61,509 bases of DNA from Nostoc calcicola FACHB-3891 (GCF_014697355.1 NZ_JACJRQ010000042.1:1-61509), one strand, 5' to 3'. Counted from the first letter of the stretch, positions 1 through 8,425 are shown. Program-made: numbers and translations. The notes: a model not told the origin generated them from the letters alone.

Positions 1-222
1 AGCGAGGAGAAACCTACCGGCTCGTTGAACTTCAATATCTATAGAAGTTTGTTTGGGTTCAAGTGTTGCACAAAGTTGATAGTGCTTTTCTATAACAGCA
101 TTCTTTCGCGGTCCACCACGTCCCTGATGCTGCGAAATTTCAACTACTTTGATCTCAACTAGCTGATGTAAAGGCAACCTACAATTCATACGTTCAGCAG
201 CAAGGTGGGCATCTTTTTCACA
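1..222 (-). pseudogene. IS4/IS1634-type transposase fragment, C-terminal part, runs off the left edge
   Basis: Reading the minus strand from 222 down to 1 gives one open frame with no start codon. It contains EKDAHLAAERMN, then LPLHQLVEIK and a GRGGPRKN segment, and ends in QRAGRFLLA at the window edge. This arrangement (acidic/Ala-rich helix, then a GRPRK-like basic patch, then AGRF-LAT) resembles the central to C-terminal part of IS4/IS1634-type transposases; the family call is from memory of the motifs. A TAA stop (225..223) lies directly upstream in frame and nothing transposase-like continues beyond it, so the 5' half is missing. It is therefore a remnant or the truncated end of an element, probably not active. 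The rest lies outside the window. Confidence 0.6.
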
Positions 223-231
223 TTACCGCTG

Positions 232-420
232 ATGGTTCCTGCTACTACTCCTGCAACTGCCGTTGATGCTGAAACTGGTGAATATGCCATAGATCCAACT
301 GGTGTAGAGACAGCATTAAAGTTAAAACAGAAAAACCCTAATGCTAGATTGTTCACCATCCGAATTGGTTATGATGTTGCTGTCAGTTTTGGTGGTGCGA
401 TGGAGCGTACTGCTGAATGA
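232..420 (+). pseudogene. Truncated C-terminal fragment of an unknown protein next to an IS remnant
   Basis: The frame is open on the plus strand to a TGA at 418-420 and reads like coding sequence (VDAETGEYAIDPTG, then NARLFTIRIGYDV). The only in-frame starts are a GTG at 205, inside the antisense transposase fragment, and an ATG at 232. A protein of about 62 residues from 232 is possible, but the position right at the IS breakpoint suggests the 3' end of a gene whose 5' part was removed or displaced. I do not recognise the family. A strong hairpin follows 31 bases after the stop. Confidence 0.3.
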
Positions 421-450
421 TTTATGGCAAAGTGCAATGTCGAGGTTTAA

Positions 451-515
451 AGACGCGATAAATCGCCGTCTCTACAATAATTAGTCCTTTGTAGAGACGG
501 CGATTCATCGCGTCT
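451..515. terminator. 27-bp hairpin between convergent genes, member of the AGACGCGAT repeat family
   Basis: Left arm 451-477 (AGACGCGATAAATCG...) pairs with right arm 489-515 with a single mismatch, leaving an 11-base loop. It lies 33 bases beyond the stop of the minus-strand carotenoid oxygenase and just beyond the plus-strand fragment, so it could terminate transcription from both sides. The arm sequence recurs at 18419-18446 and 57641-57668, so it is also an interspersed repeat and need not have evolved as a terminator. Confidence 0.6.
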
Positions 516-547
516 CTTGCCTTAACCGAAGAGTATTGTTACAGAAA

Positions 548-1930
548 TTATTCCCCCGCAACCCAGGCACCATGAAACCCATAAGGCACTCGCTGAGGAA
601 TTATCACCCGCGCTACAGGTTCAGCCGTGAAATCTTGAGCATTCACTACTACCAATTCTGAAGTATCTGAACTTTCATCGTGGACGAAAGTCATCAGCCA
701 ACCATCATCCTCAGCCGTTGCACTAGGACGTGGCGCAAACACAGCTTCACCGCCATAGCGTCCTTGCCCGTATTCGTGGGTTTGGGACTTTCCATTGCTG
801 AGGTCGTATTTGATGATACTTTCAAATAAAGGTAAGGGGCTGTTCGCCATTTTGTTAGTGTAGCCATATCGCGTTTGCCGCCCCAACAGGTTTTCGTTGA
901 CGCGGGGAAATTCGGAAGCCGCATCATCTAACATTTCTTCACGGACTGTCCCGGTGCTGAGGTTAAATCGCCAGCGATACAGCCGGGGAATATTTGCATC
1001 TGGGTCGAGTTGCGAATCATCTGAAATCAAGACTGTGGTAGAAGTCATGCGACAAGCAATCAGCACTACTTCGTCTCCCTCTTCGTAAGCGTTGAGGGTA
1101 TGGAAGACGTAGCAAGGGGGACTTTCAAACCAGCGGATATTACTGTTGTCACCATGACGTGGTAGAATACCGAAACGACTGGGGCGATCGCGCTCAAACA
1201 TCATGATAGGTTCTCCCCGTTGCGCTCTTTCGGGGTTGAAAGTCATGGGTAAATCCATGAAAATGGTGTAGTTTTCAGTGATGGCGAAGTCGTGCATCAT
1301 CACCCCAATTGGCAAGTCAATTGGCACTGTCCGCAACAGTTCCCCTTGTGGTGAAACCACACTATATTGCAGGTACGGTGGTGCAAACAGAGAGTAGCCA
1401 AAGAAGATCATTTCACCAGTTACCGGGTCTACCTTGGGATGGGCTGTGAAGGCAGAAACCAGCTTGCCATCATAGGTGTACTCGCCAATGGTTTCTAATT
1501 CGGGCAGCTTGATGGCGTGAGGACTACCCCCTTCGTTCAGCGCCAACATTTGACCAGCGTGCCACACTAAGGCGGTGTTGGCTGTATTTTTGCGGGGACC
1601 GTGGGGATTATCCATTTGTGGTGGTTCTAGCAACCCAGTCCAGATAGCCTTACCCGCTTCTCGTTCCTTTTTCCATCCCCTTGTTTGGACGTAGCGGTTA
1701 CGATAAGTTGCTACACCGTTGCTAATTTCTACACCATGCAACATCCCATCTCCGTCAAACCAGTGATATTCACCGATGGGTGACCATTGAGGGTTAGGGC
1801 CATTGCGGACAAACATCCCGGATAATTCAGGGGGTAGTTCACCAATAACTGACAATTTGTCGATGGTGATTTCTTCGCGGACTGGGGCAAAATTGCGATC
1901 GAGATAGGGATTAACTGCTACTGTTGTCAT
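548..1930 (-). CDS. Carotenoid cleavage oxygenase (RPE65/CCD family)
   Basis: A 460-residue protein of the non-heme iron carotenoid/apocarotenoid oxygenase family, which cleaves a polyene double bond with O2 to give apocarotenoids. The four iron-binding histidines are visible at about H164 (AHPK), H213 (MMHDFAITENY), H277 (YVFHTLNAYEEGD) and H453 (GFHGAWV). The N-terminal FVRNGPNP and the FDGDGMLH motif are also family hallmarks. Length is normal and there is no signal peptide. It lies 18 bases downstream of a PadR regulator gene on the same strand, so the two probably form an operon under PadR control. Substrate and cleavage site cannot be read from the sequence. Members of the family in Nostoc cleave carotenoids or apocarotenals; a stilbene-type substrate is a less likely alternative. 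Confidence 0.93.
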   Translation of the reverse strand: MTTVAVNPYLDRNFAPVREEITIDKLSVIGELPPELSGMFVRNGPNPQWSPIGEYHWFDGDGMLHGVEISNGVATYRNRYVQTRGWKKEREAGKAIWTGLLEPPQMDNPHGPRKNTANTALVWHAGQMLALNEGGSPHAIKLPELETIGEYTYDGKLVSAFTAHPKVDPVTGEMIFFGYSLFAPPYLQYSVVSPQGELLRTVPIDLPIGVMMHDFAITENYTIFMDLPMTFNPERAQRGEPIMMFERDRPSRFGILPRHGDNSNIRWFESPPCYVFHTLNAYEEGDEVVLIACRMTSTTVLISDDSQLDPDANIPRLYRWRFNLSTGTVREEMLDDAASEFPRVNENLLGRQTRYGYTNKMANSPLPLFESIIKYDLSNGKSQTHEYGQGRYGGEAVFAPRPSATAEDDGWLMTFVHDESSDTSELVVVNAQDFTAEPVARVIIPQRVPYGFHGAWVAGE

Positions 1931-1948
1931 TGTTTTGATTGATGAAAG

Positions 1949-2515
1949 TTAGAGAATTTGGTATTGTGATGAATGTGGGTTTTGCTGACTAATGACATTA
2001 ATTGCTGTCTTCAACCAATCAATATAAGTCTGTTCTCTACGGATGACCAACTCCAGCACCAGCCTTTGCATTACCTCCTCGCGGCTGGCAGACTCATCAC
2101 CGAGTAGTGGTAAATCGATATTTTCACATTTGGCAAGCTTTTCGTTTCGAGCCGCCAATTGCTGCTCTAATAGATGAATAATGATTTCATTAGGCAATCG
2201 ATCTGCAAAGTGCAACTGAATCAGCATTGGTTCCCGTAGAATTGGTAAGGGTTGGTGAGTACCAAGCCATTGAACCAATTCAGCTTTTCCTGATTCGGTT
2301 ATGCTGTAGACTTTGCGGTTGGGGCGATCGTGCTGAATTTCAATCGTACAAGTAATATAGCCTTGCTCAACTAGCTTTTCGAGGGTTCTGTAAATTTGTG
2401 CTTGGTCTGCTGGCCACAAATGGCCAATGCATTGGTCGAAGCAGCTTGTTTTCAGGTCATAGCCCGTCATTGCTTGCTGCTGAAGAAGACCCAGAATTAC
2501 ATGTGCTAGCGACAT
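1949..2515 (-). CDS. PadR-family transcriptional regulator
   Basis: A 188-residue protein with an N-terminal winged helix (about residues 5-80: ILGLLQQQAMTGYDLK, then QIYRTLEKLVEQGYI and a wing ending KVYSITESGKAEL) and a C-terminal helical dimerisation region, matching the long form of PadR. PadR proteins are usually ligand-responsive repressors of detoxification or efflux genes and often of their own operon. It is the first gene before the carotenoid oxygenase (18-base gap), so regulation of apocarotenoid cleavage is the likely role. A HIP1-like GCGATCG occurs within the gene. Confidence 0.9.
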   Translation of the reverse strand: MSLAHVILGLLQQQAMTGYDLKTSCFDQCIGHLWPADQAQIYRTLEKLVEQGYITCTIEIQHDRPNRKVYSITESGKAELVQWLGTHQPLPILREPMLIQLHFADRLPNEIIIHLLEQQLAARNEKLAKCENIDLPLLGDESASREEVMQRLVLELVIRREQTYIDWLKTAINVISQQNPHSSQYQIL

Positions 2516-2746
2516 GAAAACGGTTTTTCCATAATTGCTGTTTACTCGATCGCTTCGATCGCTATACTTGCTATAAGTTTATGCTACTATATGATTAGTC
2601 AGATATGAAAGATGACCGCTATAAAAAAACATGTTAACTATAGTGTGTCCCAGCAAGAAAATCGATACATGCACTTCGGTTGATAAATACTGAAGCAGAA
2701 ATTATTCAAGTTATTAAAGACTATCGTAACGAGAGGATGGGTAACA
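2516..2746. promoter_or_regulatory. Divergent intergenic region with candidate PadR operator sequences
   Basis: This 231-base gap separates the PadR gene from a divergent hypothetical gene, so it must hold both promoters. It contains an inverted repeat GATCG-ctt-CGATC near 2548-2560, a CTATA...TATAG pair around the palindrome AACATGTT (about 2619-2643), and AT-rich hexamers. An ACATGT core would suit a PadR site (ATGT-N-ACAT type), but placement is only inferred. Confidence 0.3.
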
Positions 2747-3163
2747 TTGACTTCTAACACACTTTTACAAAGAATCCGTCAACATCAATATCTGCGTGAT
2801 TTACGAAATAAATTACTATACCTTCACAAAATGTTGCTGGAGACAGAACGCATCGCCTACGAACAAATTAGTGGACGGGTATCAAGTACAGAACTCCTGC
2901 AACTCGTCATCGGTCACGAACAATTTGCTTGGCTACATCGGATTTCTGAGATGGTTGTGCAAATTGATGAAATGCTGATAGCAGATGAACCAATAGCCCT
3001 GGATGATTTGCAAAAGTTGATTGCCGATGTCCGCACGTTGATTGTGCCCTTAGAGACAGGTAATACCTTTGAAAGAAAGTATTATAACGCACTCCAGAGC
3101 GAACCCGCTGCTGTGTTGGCACATGCGGAAATATCAAAGCTTCTGATGTCTAATGTCCAGTAA
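2747..3163 (+). CDS. Hypothetical all-helical protein (138 aa)
   Basis: I do not recognise a named family. The protein is rich in Leu, Glu, Arg and His, with no membrane segment and no cysteine. Long amphipathic stretches (LRDLRNKLLYLHKMLLETERIAYEQ, quoted in part) suggest a small cytoplasmic helical bundle. The start is TTG at 2747; the nearby ATG at 2737 is out of frame and soon meets a stop, and GAGAGG at 2731-2736 gives a reasonable ribosome binding site. It is followed by a strong palindrome at 3179-3200. It is divergent from the PadR operon and may be independent of it. Confidence 0.65.
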   Translation: MTSNTLLQRIRQHQYLRDLRNKLLYLHKMLLETERIAYEQISGRVSSTELLQLVIGHEQFAWLHRISEMVVQIDEMLIADEPIALDDLQKLIADVRTLIVPLETGNTFERKYYNALQSEPAAVLAHAEISKLLMSNVQ

Positions 3164-3178
3164 CTTCAGCATCTGGGA

Positions 3179-3200
3179 GGGGCGCACAGCTGTGCGCCCC
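3179..3200. repeat. Perfect 22-base palindrome, CACAGCTGTG repeat family
   Basis: GGGGCGCACAG is followed by its exact reverse complement, 16 bases after the stop of the hypothetical gene. The core CACAGCTGTG and the right flank (TGTATGTATAAAGATTTTCG, then TGAAATGGCAT) recur at 7032, 10128-10350 and 18500, so this is an interspersed repeat that could also act as a terminator. Confidence 0.7.
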
Positions 3201-3330
3201 TACTGTATGTATAAAGATTTTCGTGAAATGGCATAACACCCTGAAAGCGAAAAAGATTTTAGGGTGCTACGTTTTTCATACCATGAAACCTCCGCTGTTT
3301 GTGCGGGTTTCCAGCGTTCAGACTTTCCGC

Positions 3331-3354
3331 AAAATCTAAAATCTAAAATCTAAA
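3331..3354. repeat. Heptameric short tandem repeat (AAAATCT)n
   Basis: About three copies of AAAATCT, overlapping the stop codon and last codons of the UbiA gene. Heptameric tandem repeats of this kind are common in heterocystous cyanobacteria. Confidence 0.75.
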
Positions 3355-4229
3355 GAGCCAAAAATCATCCCAGCAAGTAAGATAAAACCAATCCAGACGT
3401 TTTGGCGGAACATCTCACCATAAACAGGGTTAGGTAAATTTTGCTCCCTTAATCGCAGAGATTGCCAAACCCAAGCAATAGTAGCTAGTGCAAGGCTAAT
3501 CCAGAAAGGTGGGTGAAGATTTATGACTACGCCTAAGCAAGCTAATAATAAGATTGTGCCAGCAAAGAAAATTCCAATAGCCGCAGGGGCATAATCACCA
3601 AAAAATAGAGCGCTAGAATTAACACCAATGCGGCGATCATCTTCCTTGTCGCTCATGGCATAAACTGTATCAAATCCCAATGTCCACAATACAGTTGCGC
3701 CCCAAAGTAGCCAAGTTGGTTGGGAGATAGTTTGCGTTACTGCACTCCAGCTAATCAACACCGCAAAACCCCAGGCGATGGAAAGTACTAGTTGTGGAAT
3801 AGGAAACACTCGTTTTGCCCCTGGATAAAGTAGAATTACTGGCACCGCTGCTACAGATAACCAGAAACTCAAGGGGTTAAGATAAAAAGCCAGAACCGCT
3901 GCACAAGCCAGCGCCACTATAGCGACAACAATCCCAACTTTCACAGACAAAGCACGAGAAGCTAGGGGGCGATCGCGTGTTCTCTCCACTTCTGGATCGA
4001 TATCTTTATCCCACAAATCATTGACAACACACCCAGCCGCACTTGTGGCTAGAGTACCCAATACAATCACACCAACCAGAGGTAAAGGTGGTTTCCCAGC
4101 AGCTGCCAAAAACACAGCCCACAGGGCAGGAATCATCAATATTAGTCGTCCTTCAGGTTTATGCCAGCGCAAAAGGCGGATAATCACAAGCCAAATTGGC
4201 TTTTCGTCACGTTCTGGTGTCGTTAACAT
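3336..4229 (-). CDS. 4-hydroxybenzoate polyprenyltransferase (UbiA family)
   Basis: An integral membrane prenyltransferase that joins a polyprenyl chain to an aromatic ring; in cyanobacteria the 4-hydroxybenzoate enzyme serves plastoquinone synthesis. The first Asp-rich motif is NDLWDKDID and the second is SDKEDD, with 8-9 hydrophobic segments between and after them. The ATG at 4229 is chosen: an upstream in-frame extension to 4307 would be encoded by a G-rich interspersed repeat and reads as low-complexity Pro/Ser sequence. The frame ends within an AAAATCT tandem repeat, so the last residues (DFRF) are repeat-derived. It is divergent from the exopolyphosphatase gene. Confidence 0.9.
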   Translation of the reverse strand: MLTTPERDEKPIWLVIIRLLRWHKPEGRLILMIPALWAVFLAAAGKPPLPLVGVIVLGTLATSAAGCVVNDLWDKDIDPEVERTRDRPLASRALSVKVGIVVAIVALACAAVLAFYLNPLSFWLSVAAVPVILLYPGAKRVFPIPQLVLSIAWGFAVLISWSAVTQTISQPTWLLWGATVLWTLGFDTVYAMSDKEDDRRIGVNSSALFFGDYAPAAIGIFFAGTILLLACLGVVINLHPPFWISLALATIAWVWQSLRLREQNLPNPVYGEMFRQNVWIGFILLAGMIFGSLDFRF

Positions 4230-4692
4230 AGCGTGGGGAGTGGGGAGTGGGGAAGAGGCAAGGGAGCAGGGAGCAGAGGGGAGGGGCTTCTCCCCTGGAC
4301 CCAGCAAGAACTGCCCCTCTTCCTCATCTCCCCACTCCCTATTGTTTAATTCACAGATCTTTACATCTATAGAATAACGTTATTTGTTATTTGTAAAAAC
4401 ATAACCCCAAGTGGCAACTTTAAAAGCTTTTAAATAGTCACTGGAGTTGTAAGCAGTAGGGTGAATATACTTAGCTCAGTTAATCTCGACAAAACTGAGT
4501 GCTGAGTTGGGAGTTCCAAGTGCTGAGTATTTTTTAAGTTTTACTCAATACTCAACACTGAATACAGGCTAAACACCCCGCTACCGCCAACAGCACTCAG
4601 CACTGACTTTGAGCTAGTGTGTTGCAATAAATATCAGTGCCAGCTACCCCGACATACCACCGTTTGCCATCACTATTTAGAGAGAAAACTAG
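4230..4692. other. Repeat-rich divergent spacer between UbiA and exopolyphosphatase genes
   Basis: It holds a purine-rich then pyrimidine-rich inverted repeat (about 4232-4346: GTGGGGAGTGGGGAGTGG ... CTCCCCACTCCC). A second repeat at about 4498-4606 contains AGTGCTGAGT and its complement ACTCAGCACT. Both are intergenic repeats of a style common in Nostoc. The same G-rich family appears inside the kinase gene at 11580-11670 and after the EamA gene. No gene is visible; promoters for both neighbours must lie here. Confidence 0.6.
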
Positions 4693-6345
4693 ATGCAGAA
4701 CGTCATTTCGGCTAGCTGGGAGAGTATTCCAACTCAACCAGTTGACCAACACAGGATTATTGCTGCCATTGACTTGGGGACAAATTCTCTACATATGGTA
4801 GTGGTAAAGATCGATCCCACACTACCAGCTTTCAGCATTATTGCCAGAGAAAAAGAAACCGTGAGGCTAGGCGATCGCAATATTGCCACAGGGGAACTCA
4901 AACCTGAGATAATCACAAAGGCGATCGCTGCTTTAGGACGCTTCCAAGAAGTTGCCAAAACTATGAATGCTGAAACAATCATTGCTGTGGCAACTAGTGC
5001 TGTGCGCGAAGCCCCCAATGGTAAAGATTTTTTGCACACCATCCAAGCACAGTTGGGTTTAAACGTTGACTTGATTTCTGGTCAAGAAGAAGCGCGACGA
5101 ATCTACCTTGGTGTACTGTCGGGCATGGAATTTCACAACCAGCCCCACATCATTGTTGATATTGGTGGCGGTTCCACAGAATTAATTTTGGGGGACAGTC
5201 ACCAAGCCCGCACTCTCACCAGTACTAAAGTCGGTGCAGTGCGACTCACTGGTGAGTTGATCGCCACTGACCCCATTAGCAATACTGAGTTTCAATATCT
5301 CCAAGCTTATGCACGCGGAATGTTGGAACGTTCTGTAGAAGAAGTGCTGGCAAATCTGGAGTTTGGAGAATCTGCGCGTTTGGTGGGTACGGCTGGCACT
5401 ATTGAAACCCTGGCGATGATTCATGCACGGGAAAAGTCAGGTGCTATTCCCTCCACTCTCAATGGCTATCAGTTCAGTCTCAAAGACTTACGGGAATTGG
5501 TAAATCGGTTGCGGAAACTGAGTAACGCAGAAAGGGCTGCTGTACCTGGAATGCCAGAGAAACGGTCAGAAGTAATACTCGCAGGAGCAGTAATTTTACA
5601 GGAAGCGATGACCCTTTTGGGTGCTGAGTCGGTGACAGTCTGTGAACGTTCTCTGAGGGAAGGCGTAATTGTAGACTGGATGCTTTCCCACGGTTTAATT
5701 GAAGATAAACTGCGCTATCAAAGTTCAGTCCGGGAACGCAATGTTCTAAAGCTTGCTAATAAGTACCACATTAATTTAGAACATAGCGATCGCGTGGCTA
5801 AATTTGCCGAAAGTTTATTTGACCAAACCCAAGGTACGCTACACCATTGGGGAACCGACGAGCGACAATTACTCTGGGCCGCTGCAATATTACACAATTG
5901 TGGTCATTACGTCAGCCATTCGTCTCACCACAAGCACTCCTACTATCTAATTCGCAATGGTGAATTACTTGGATATACAGAAACTGAGATTGAAATCATT
6001 GCCAATTTAGCGCGTTATCATCGCAAATCGCCGCCCAAGAAAAAACATGAAAATTACCAGAGTTTCCTGACGAAACATCAGCGACAAATAGTCAGCCAAT
6101 TGAGTGCCATCTTAAGATTAGCTGTTGCCTTAGATAGACGACAAATTGGTGCGATAGCCCAAGTGCAATGTGAGTATTATCCACAATTTCGGCAAGTCAA
6201 TCTGTTGATTTTTCCATCCCAACTTGATGATGACTGTGCCTTAGAACTCTGGAGTTTAGATTATAAAAAAGGAGTGTTTGAGGAAGAATTTCGCGTGAAA
6301 TTAGTAGCGACTTTAGAAAAGTCTACTGTTGCTAATTTCTCCTAG
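4693..6345 (+). CDS. ppx: Exopolyphosphatase, Ppx/GppA family with C-terminal HD domain
   Basis: A 550-residue cytoplasmic enzyme that removes terminal phosphate from polyphosphate (and/or pentaphosphate from pppGpp). Residues about 20-320 show the actin-like Ppx/GppA fold: AAIDLGTNSLHMVVV (phosphate 1 loop), SAVREAPNG, SGQEEARRIYLG (catalytic Glu), and VDIGGGSTELILGD (phosphate 2 loop). The C-terminal part is HD-like: HSDRVAKFAESL, AAILHNCGHYVSHS, HHKHSYYLI and LARYHRK. Length fits the long two-domain form. The ATG at 4693 starts the frame. It stands alone, with a clear hairpin terminator just after the stop. Ppx versus GppA specificity is not decided by the sequence. Confidence 0.9.
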   Translation: MQNVISASWESIPTQPVDQHRIIAAIDLGTNSLHMVVVKIDPTLPAFSIIAREKETVRLGDRNIATGELKPEIITKAIAALGRFQEVAKTMNAETIIAVATSAVREAPNGKDFLHTIQAQLGLNVDLISGQEEARRIYLGVLSGMEFHNQPHIIVDIGGGSTELILGDSHQARTLTSTKVGAVRLTGELIATDPISNTEFQYLQAYARGMLERSVEEVLANLEFGESARLVGTAGTIETLAMIHAREKSGAIPSTLNGYQFSLKDLRELVNRLRKLSNAERAAVPGMPEKRSEVILAGAVILQEAMTLLGAESVTVCERSLREGVIVDWMLSHGLIEDKLRYQSSVRERNVLKLANKYHINLEHSDRVAKFAESLFDQTQGTLHHWGTDERQLLWAAAILHNCGHYVSHSSHHKHSYYLIRNGELLGYTETEIEIIANLARYHRKSPPKKKHENYQSFLTKHQRQIVSQLSAILRLAVALDRRQIGAIAQVQCEYYPQFRQVNLLIFPSQLDDDCALELWSLDYKKGVFEEEFRVKLVATLEKSTVANFS

Positions 6346-6353
6346 AAAGTAGT

Positions 6354-6389
6354 AAACAGGTGCATTCTATAGCGTTTATGCACCTGTTT
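6354..6389 (+). terminator. Hairpin after the exopolyphosphatase gene
   Basis: AAACAGGTGCA (6354-6364) pairs perfectly with TGCACCTGTTT (6379-6389) around a 14-base loop, 9 bases after the stop. The T tract after the stem is weak. Confidence 0.55.
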
Positions 6390-6546
6390 AACATAGCATA
6401 AGCGCATAAATATACGTTTAGACGAAATAAATATAATTCAAGTACGCATTTCACACTTTCATTACATTTTCATCCTACTTAAGAAAGAATATATAAATCT
6501 CCTTAAGAAGTATTTGAATAACCAAAGTTAGCAATTAGAATATAGT

Positions 6547-6622
6547 TAACAGTTTCATTACTGTTAGGTTATGTTGCAAGGGGATATCTGGGCTTGAGAA
6601 ACCGAGGTATCCTCATTTTTGT
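6547..6622 (+). ncRNA. Candidate small RNA: two hairpins with a T-rich tail
   Basis: TAACAG/CTGTTA (6547-6552 with 6561-6566) forms a first stem. A second, larger hairpin pairs GGGGATA (6580-6586) with TATCCTC (6608-6614), with an inner CTTG/CGAG stem closing an AGAAAC loop. ATTTTTG follows directly, as in an intrinsic terminator. A possible -10 (TATAGT) ends at 6546. The element sits in the middle of a 965-base gap with no gene, so it is not obviously the terminator of a neighbour. The family is not identified. Confidence 0.35.
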
Positions 6623-7310
6623 ATATGTGTATTTATAAATATTTTGCACTTAACAATACTCAATTTTAAGCATATTACTTGCTCCACATTTAAAAAAGCA
6701 CAGATCGTGTAGCTAAGTTATTGGCTAACGCTCAGCTTCAGGAGAGTACTTGCAAAAGTCATTCTTTTCGAGTTTTCGTTTAGGCTGGGTTAGTTTGTTA
6801 AGAAACGAAACCTAAGAATACATAAAACTTCATTTCTATCTTGAAAATAGGGAGTAGGGAATAGGGAGTGGGGAGTAGGGGGAGAAAACCTTTTGTATGT
6901 TTGGTTTTGGGTTTTTCGGCGATTAGTTATTTTCAAAAGTGACGCTCCTCCTCTGTCTTGTTGCAAAGAGTCTACGGCTGAAACCGCCACTCTGCCTTTG
7001 TGCTGCGCCGCTAAACAGATATAGATTTAACGTAGGGTAGCACAGCTGTGCTACCCTACCGAGGTATGTGTATCAACTTTCAAGCGAAATGCTATACCGC
7101 TGTGCTAAAAGATTTAAGGAAGCCTTATCTGTTAACTTTTAGCAATTCTGTATTCTTTACATTTAAAAGCACTTCAAATCAAGGCATCTAGCAGCTAGCA
7201 TCAGGTGTTTGAAGCTACAAATAAGTATTTTTGCTTCACAAAACGACATAATTCGGTAAAATTGGGTAAAGCAATTTTTACGGTTGTTAAACAAAGGCAC
7301 CTGCAAACCC
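6623..7310. other. Gene-free spacer with interspersed repeats
   Basis: Contains a G-rich run (about 6846-6890, GGGAGTAGGGAATAGGGAG style), the perfect 28-base palindrome at 7032-7059, and AT-rich sequence up to the EamA start. Short open frames here read as Pro/Ser-rich repeat translations, not as genes. Confidence 0.55.
7032..7059. repeat. Perfect 28-base palindrome, CACAGCTGTG repeat family
   Basis: GTAGGGTAGCACAG is followed by its exact reverse complement. The left flank, read outward, is GTTAAATCTATAT and the right flank is CGAGGTATGTGTATC. The same unit in the other orientation is found, split by an insertion, at 10130-10340. Confidence 0.8.
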
Positions 7311-8330
7311 ATGCAACTGAAACTCAGTGCATTCCGACTTCCCTTCGCTCCTCTTTTGTTAATTGCCCCCTTTTTCCTATGGGGGACAGCAATGGTGGCA
7401 ATGAAGGGAGTGATACCCCACACTACACCTTTATTTATGGCAGGTGTGCGTTTGTTGCCAGCTGGGGTATTAATTTTGATAGCAGCAGCATTTATGGGTA
7501 GACCGCAGCCGAAAAGTTGGACTGCGTGGCTATGGATTGCCTTATTTGCCTTGGTCGATGGAACACTGTTTCAAGGATTTTTGGCAGAAGGATTAGTCAG
7601 AACCAGTGCTGGATTAGGGTCTGTGATGATTGACTCCCAACCTTTGGCTGTGGCCTTGCTGTCGTTGTGGTTATTCCAGGAACGCATTGGTTTTTGGGGA
7701 TGGCTGGGGTTAGGCTTGGGAGTCACAGGTATTAGTTTAATTGGCTTACCAGACGAGTGGATTTTTCATCTTCTGGACTCAGGTGCAAATATTACAATTG
7801 GTAACTGGCAAGATTTGTTTGCCAGTGGCGAGTGGTTGATGTTGCTAGCAGCCCTATCAATGGCGGTAGGAACAGTGTTGATTCGGTTTGTCTGCCGACA
7901 TGCTGACCCTGTAACCGCTACAGGATGGCATATGATTTTGGGAGGATTGCCATTATGGGGAATTTCCTCAGTTGTGGAATCCCAGCAATGGCAGAATTTA
8001 GGAGCATCTGATTTAGTAGCTTTGAGTTATGCTACCGTGTTTGGCAGTGCGATCGCTTACGGATTATTCTTCTACTTTGCCTCTAGTGGTAATCTCACTA
8101 GTCTGAGTTCCCTCACCTTTCTTACACCAATCTTTGCCTTACTATTTGGTAATCTCTTCCTCTCAGAAGTCCTCAGCCCGTTACAATGGCTAGGTGTTTT
8201 CCTCACTTTAATCAGCATCTACCTCATTAATCAACGTGATACTTTAGCAGGACAAAATAACACGATTAATGTCAGCGAACAAGCCAACATACAGCACCCA
8301 GTTTTGCAAGCATCTGGTAAAAAAATTTAA
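7311..8330 (+). CDS. EamA/DMT-superfamily transporter
   Basis: A 339-residue inner-membrane protein with about ten hydrophobic helices arranged as two EamA halves. The first runs from PLLLIAPFFLWGTAMVAMKG to the helix ending GVTGISLIG; the second runs from WLMLLAALSMAVGTVLIRF to the C-terminal LTLISIYLINQ. Members export small metabolites such as amino acids or nucleosides; the substrate cannot be told. The ATG at 7311 is preferred over an in-frame TTG at 7284, because the extra nine residues are polar and unlike the family start. It stands alone, preceded by a long repeat-rich spacer and followed by a G-rich inverted repeat. Confidence 0.88.
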   Translation: MQLKLSAFRLPFAPLLLIAPFFLWGTAMVAMKGVIPHTTPLFMAGVRLLPAGVLILIAAAFMGRPQPKSWTAWLWIALFALVDGTLFQGFLAEGLVRTSAGLGSVMIDSQPLAVALLSLWLFQERIGFWGWLGLGLGVTGISLIGLPDEWIFHLLDSGANITIGNWQDLFASGEWLMLLAALSMAVGTVLIRFVCRHADPVTATGWHMILGGLPLWGISSVVESQQWQNLGASDLVALSYATVFGSAIAYGLFFYFASSGNLTSLSSLTFLTPIFALLFGNLFLSEVLSPLQWLGVFLTLISIYLINQRDTLAGQNNTINVSEQANIQHPVLQASGKKI

Positions 8331-8335
8331 TCCTG

Positions 8336-8425
8336 TGGGGAGTGGGGAGTGTGGGGAGTGTGGGGAGAAAGAGAATTTATACTTCCCCCTCCTCCCACAC
8401 CTCCCACACTTCCAATGCCCAATGC
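8336..8425. repeat. G-rich / C-rich inverted repeat after the EamA gene
   Basis: TGGGGAGTGTGGGGAG on the left is mirrored by CTCCCACACCTCCCACA on the right, around an AT-rich middle. It could fold into a long stem and terminate transcription, but its type recurs elsewhere in the window. Confidence 0.6.

Noticed and set aside
451..515. Riboswitch or RNA gene in the first hairpin
   Set aside because: It is a simple long stem and its arms recur as an interspersed repeat; terminator or repeat explains it.
4230..4307. N-terminal extension of UbiA by 26 residues
   Set aside because: Encoded by an intergenic G-rich repeat; the ATG at 4229 gives the normal family start.
6790..6990. 66-codon open frame (minus)
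   Set aside because: Its translation (SPPTPHSLFPTPY) is a G-rich interspersed repeat; no start context or family.
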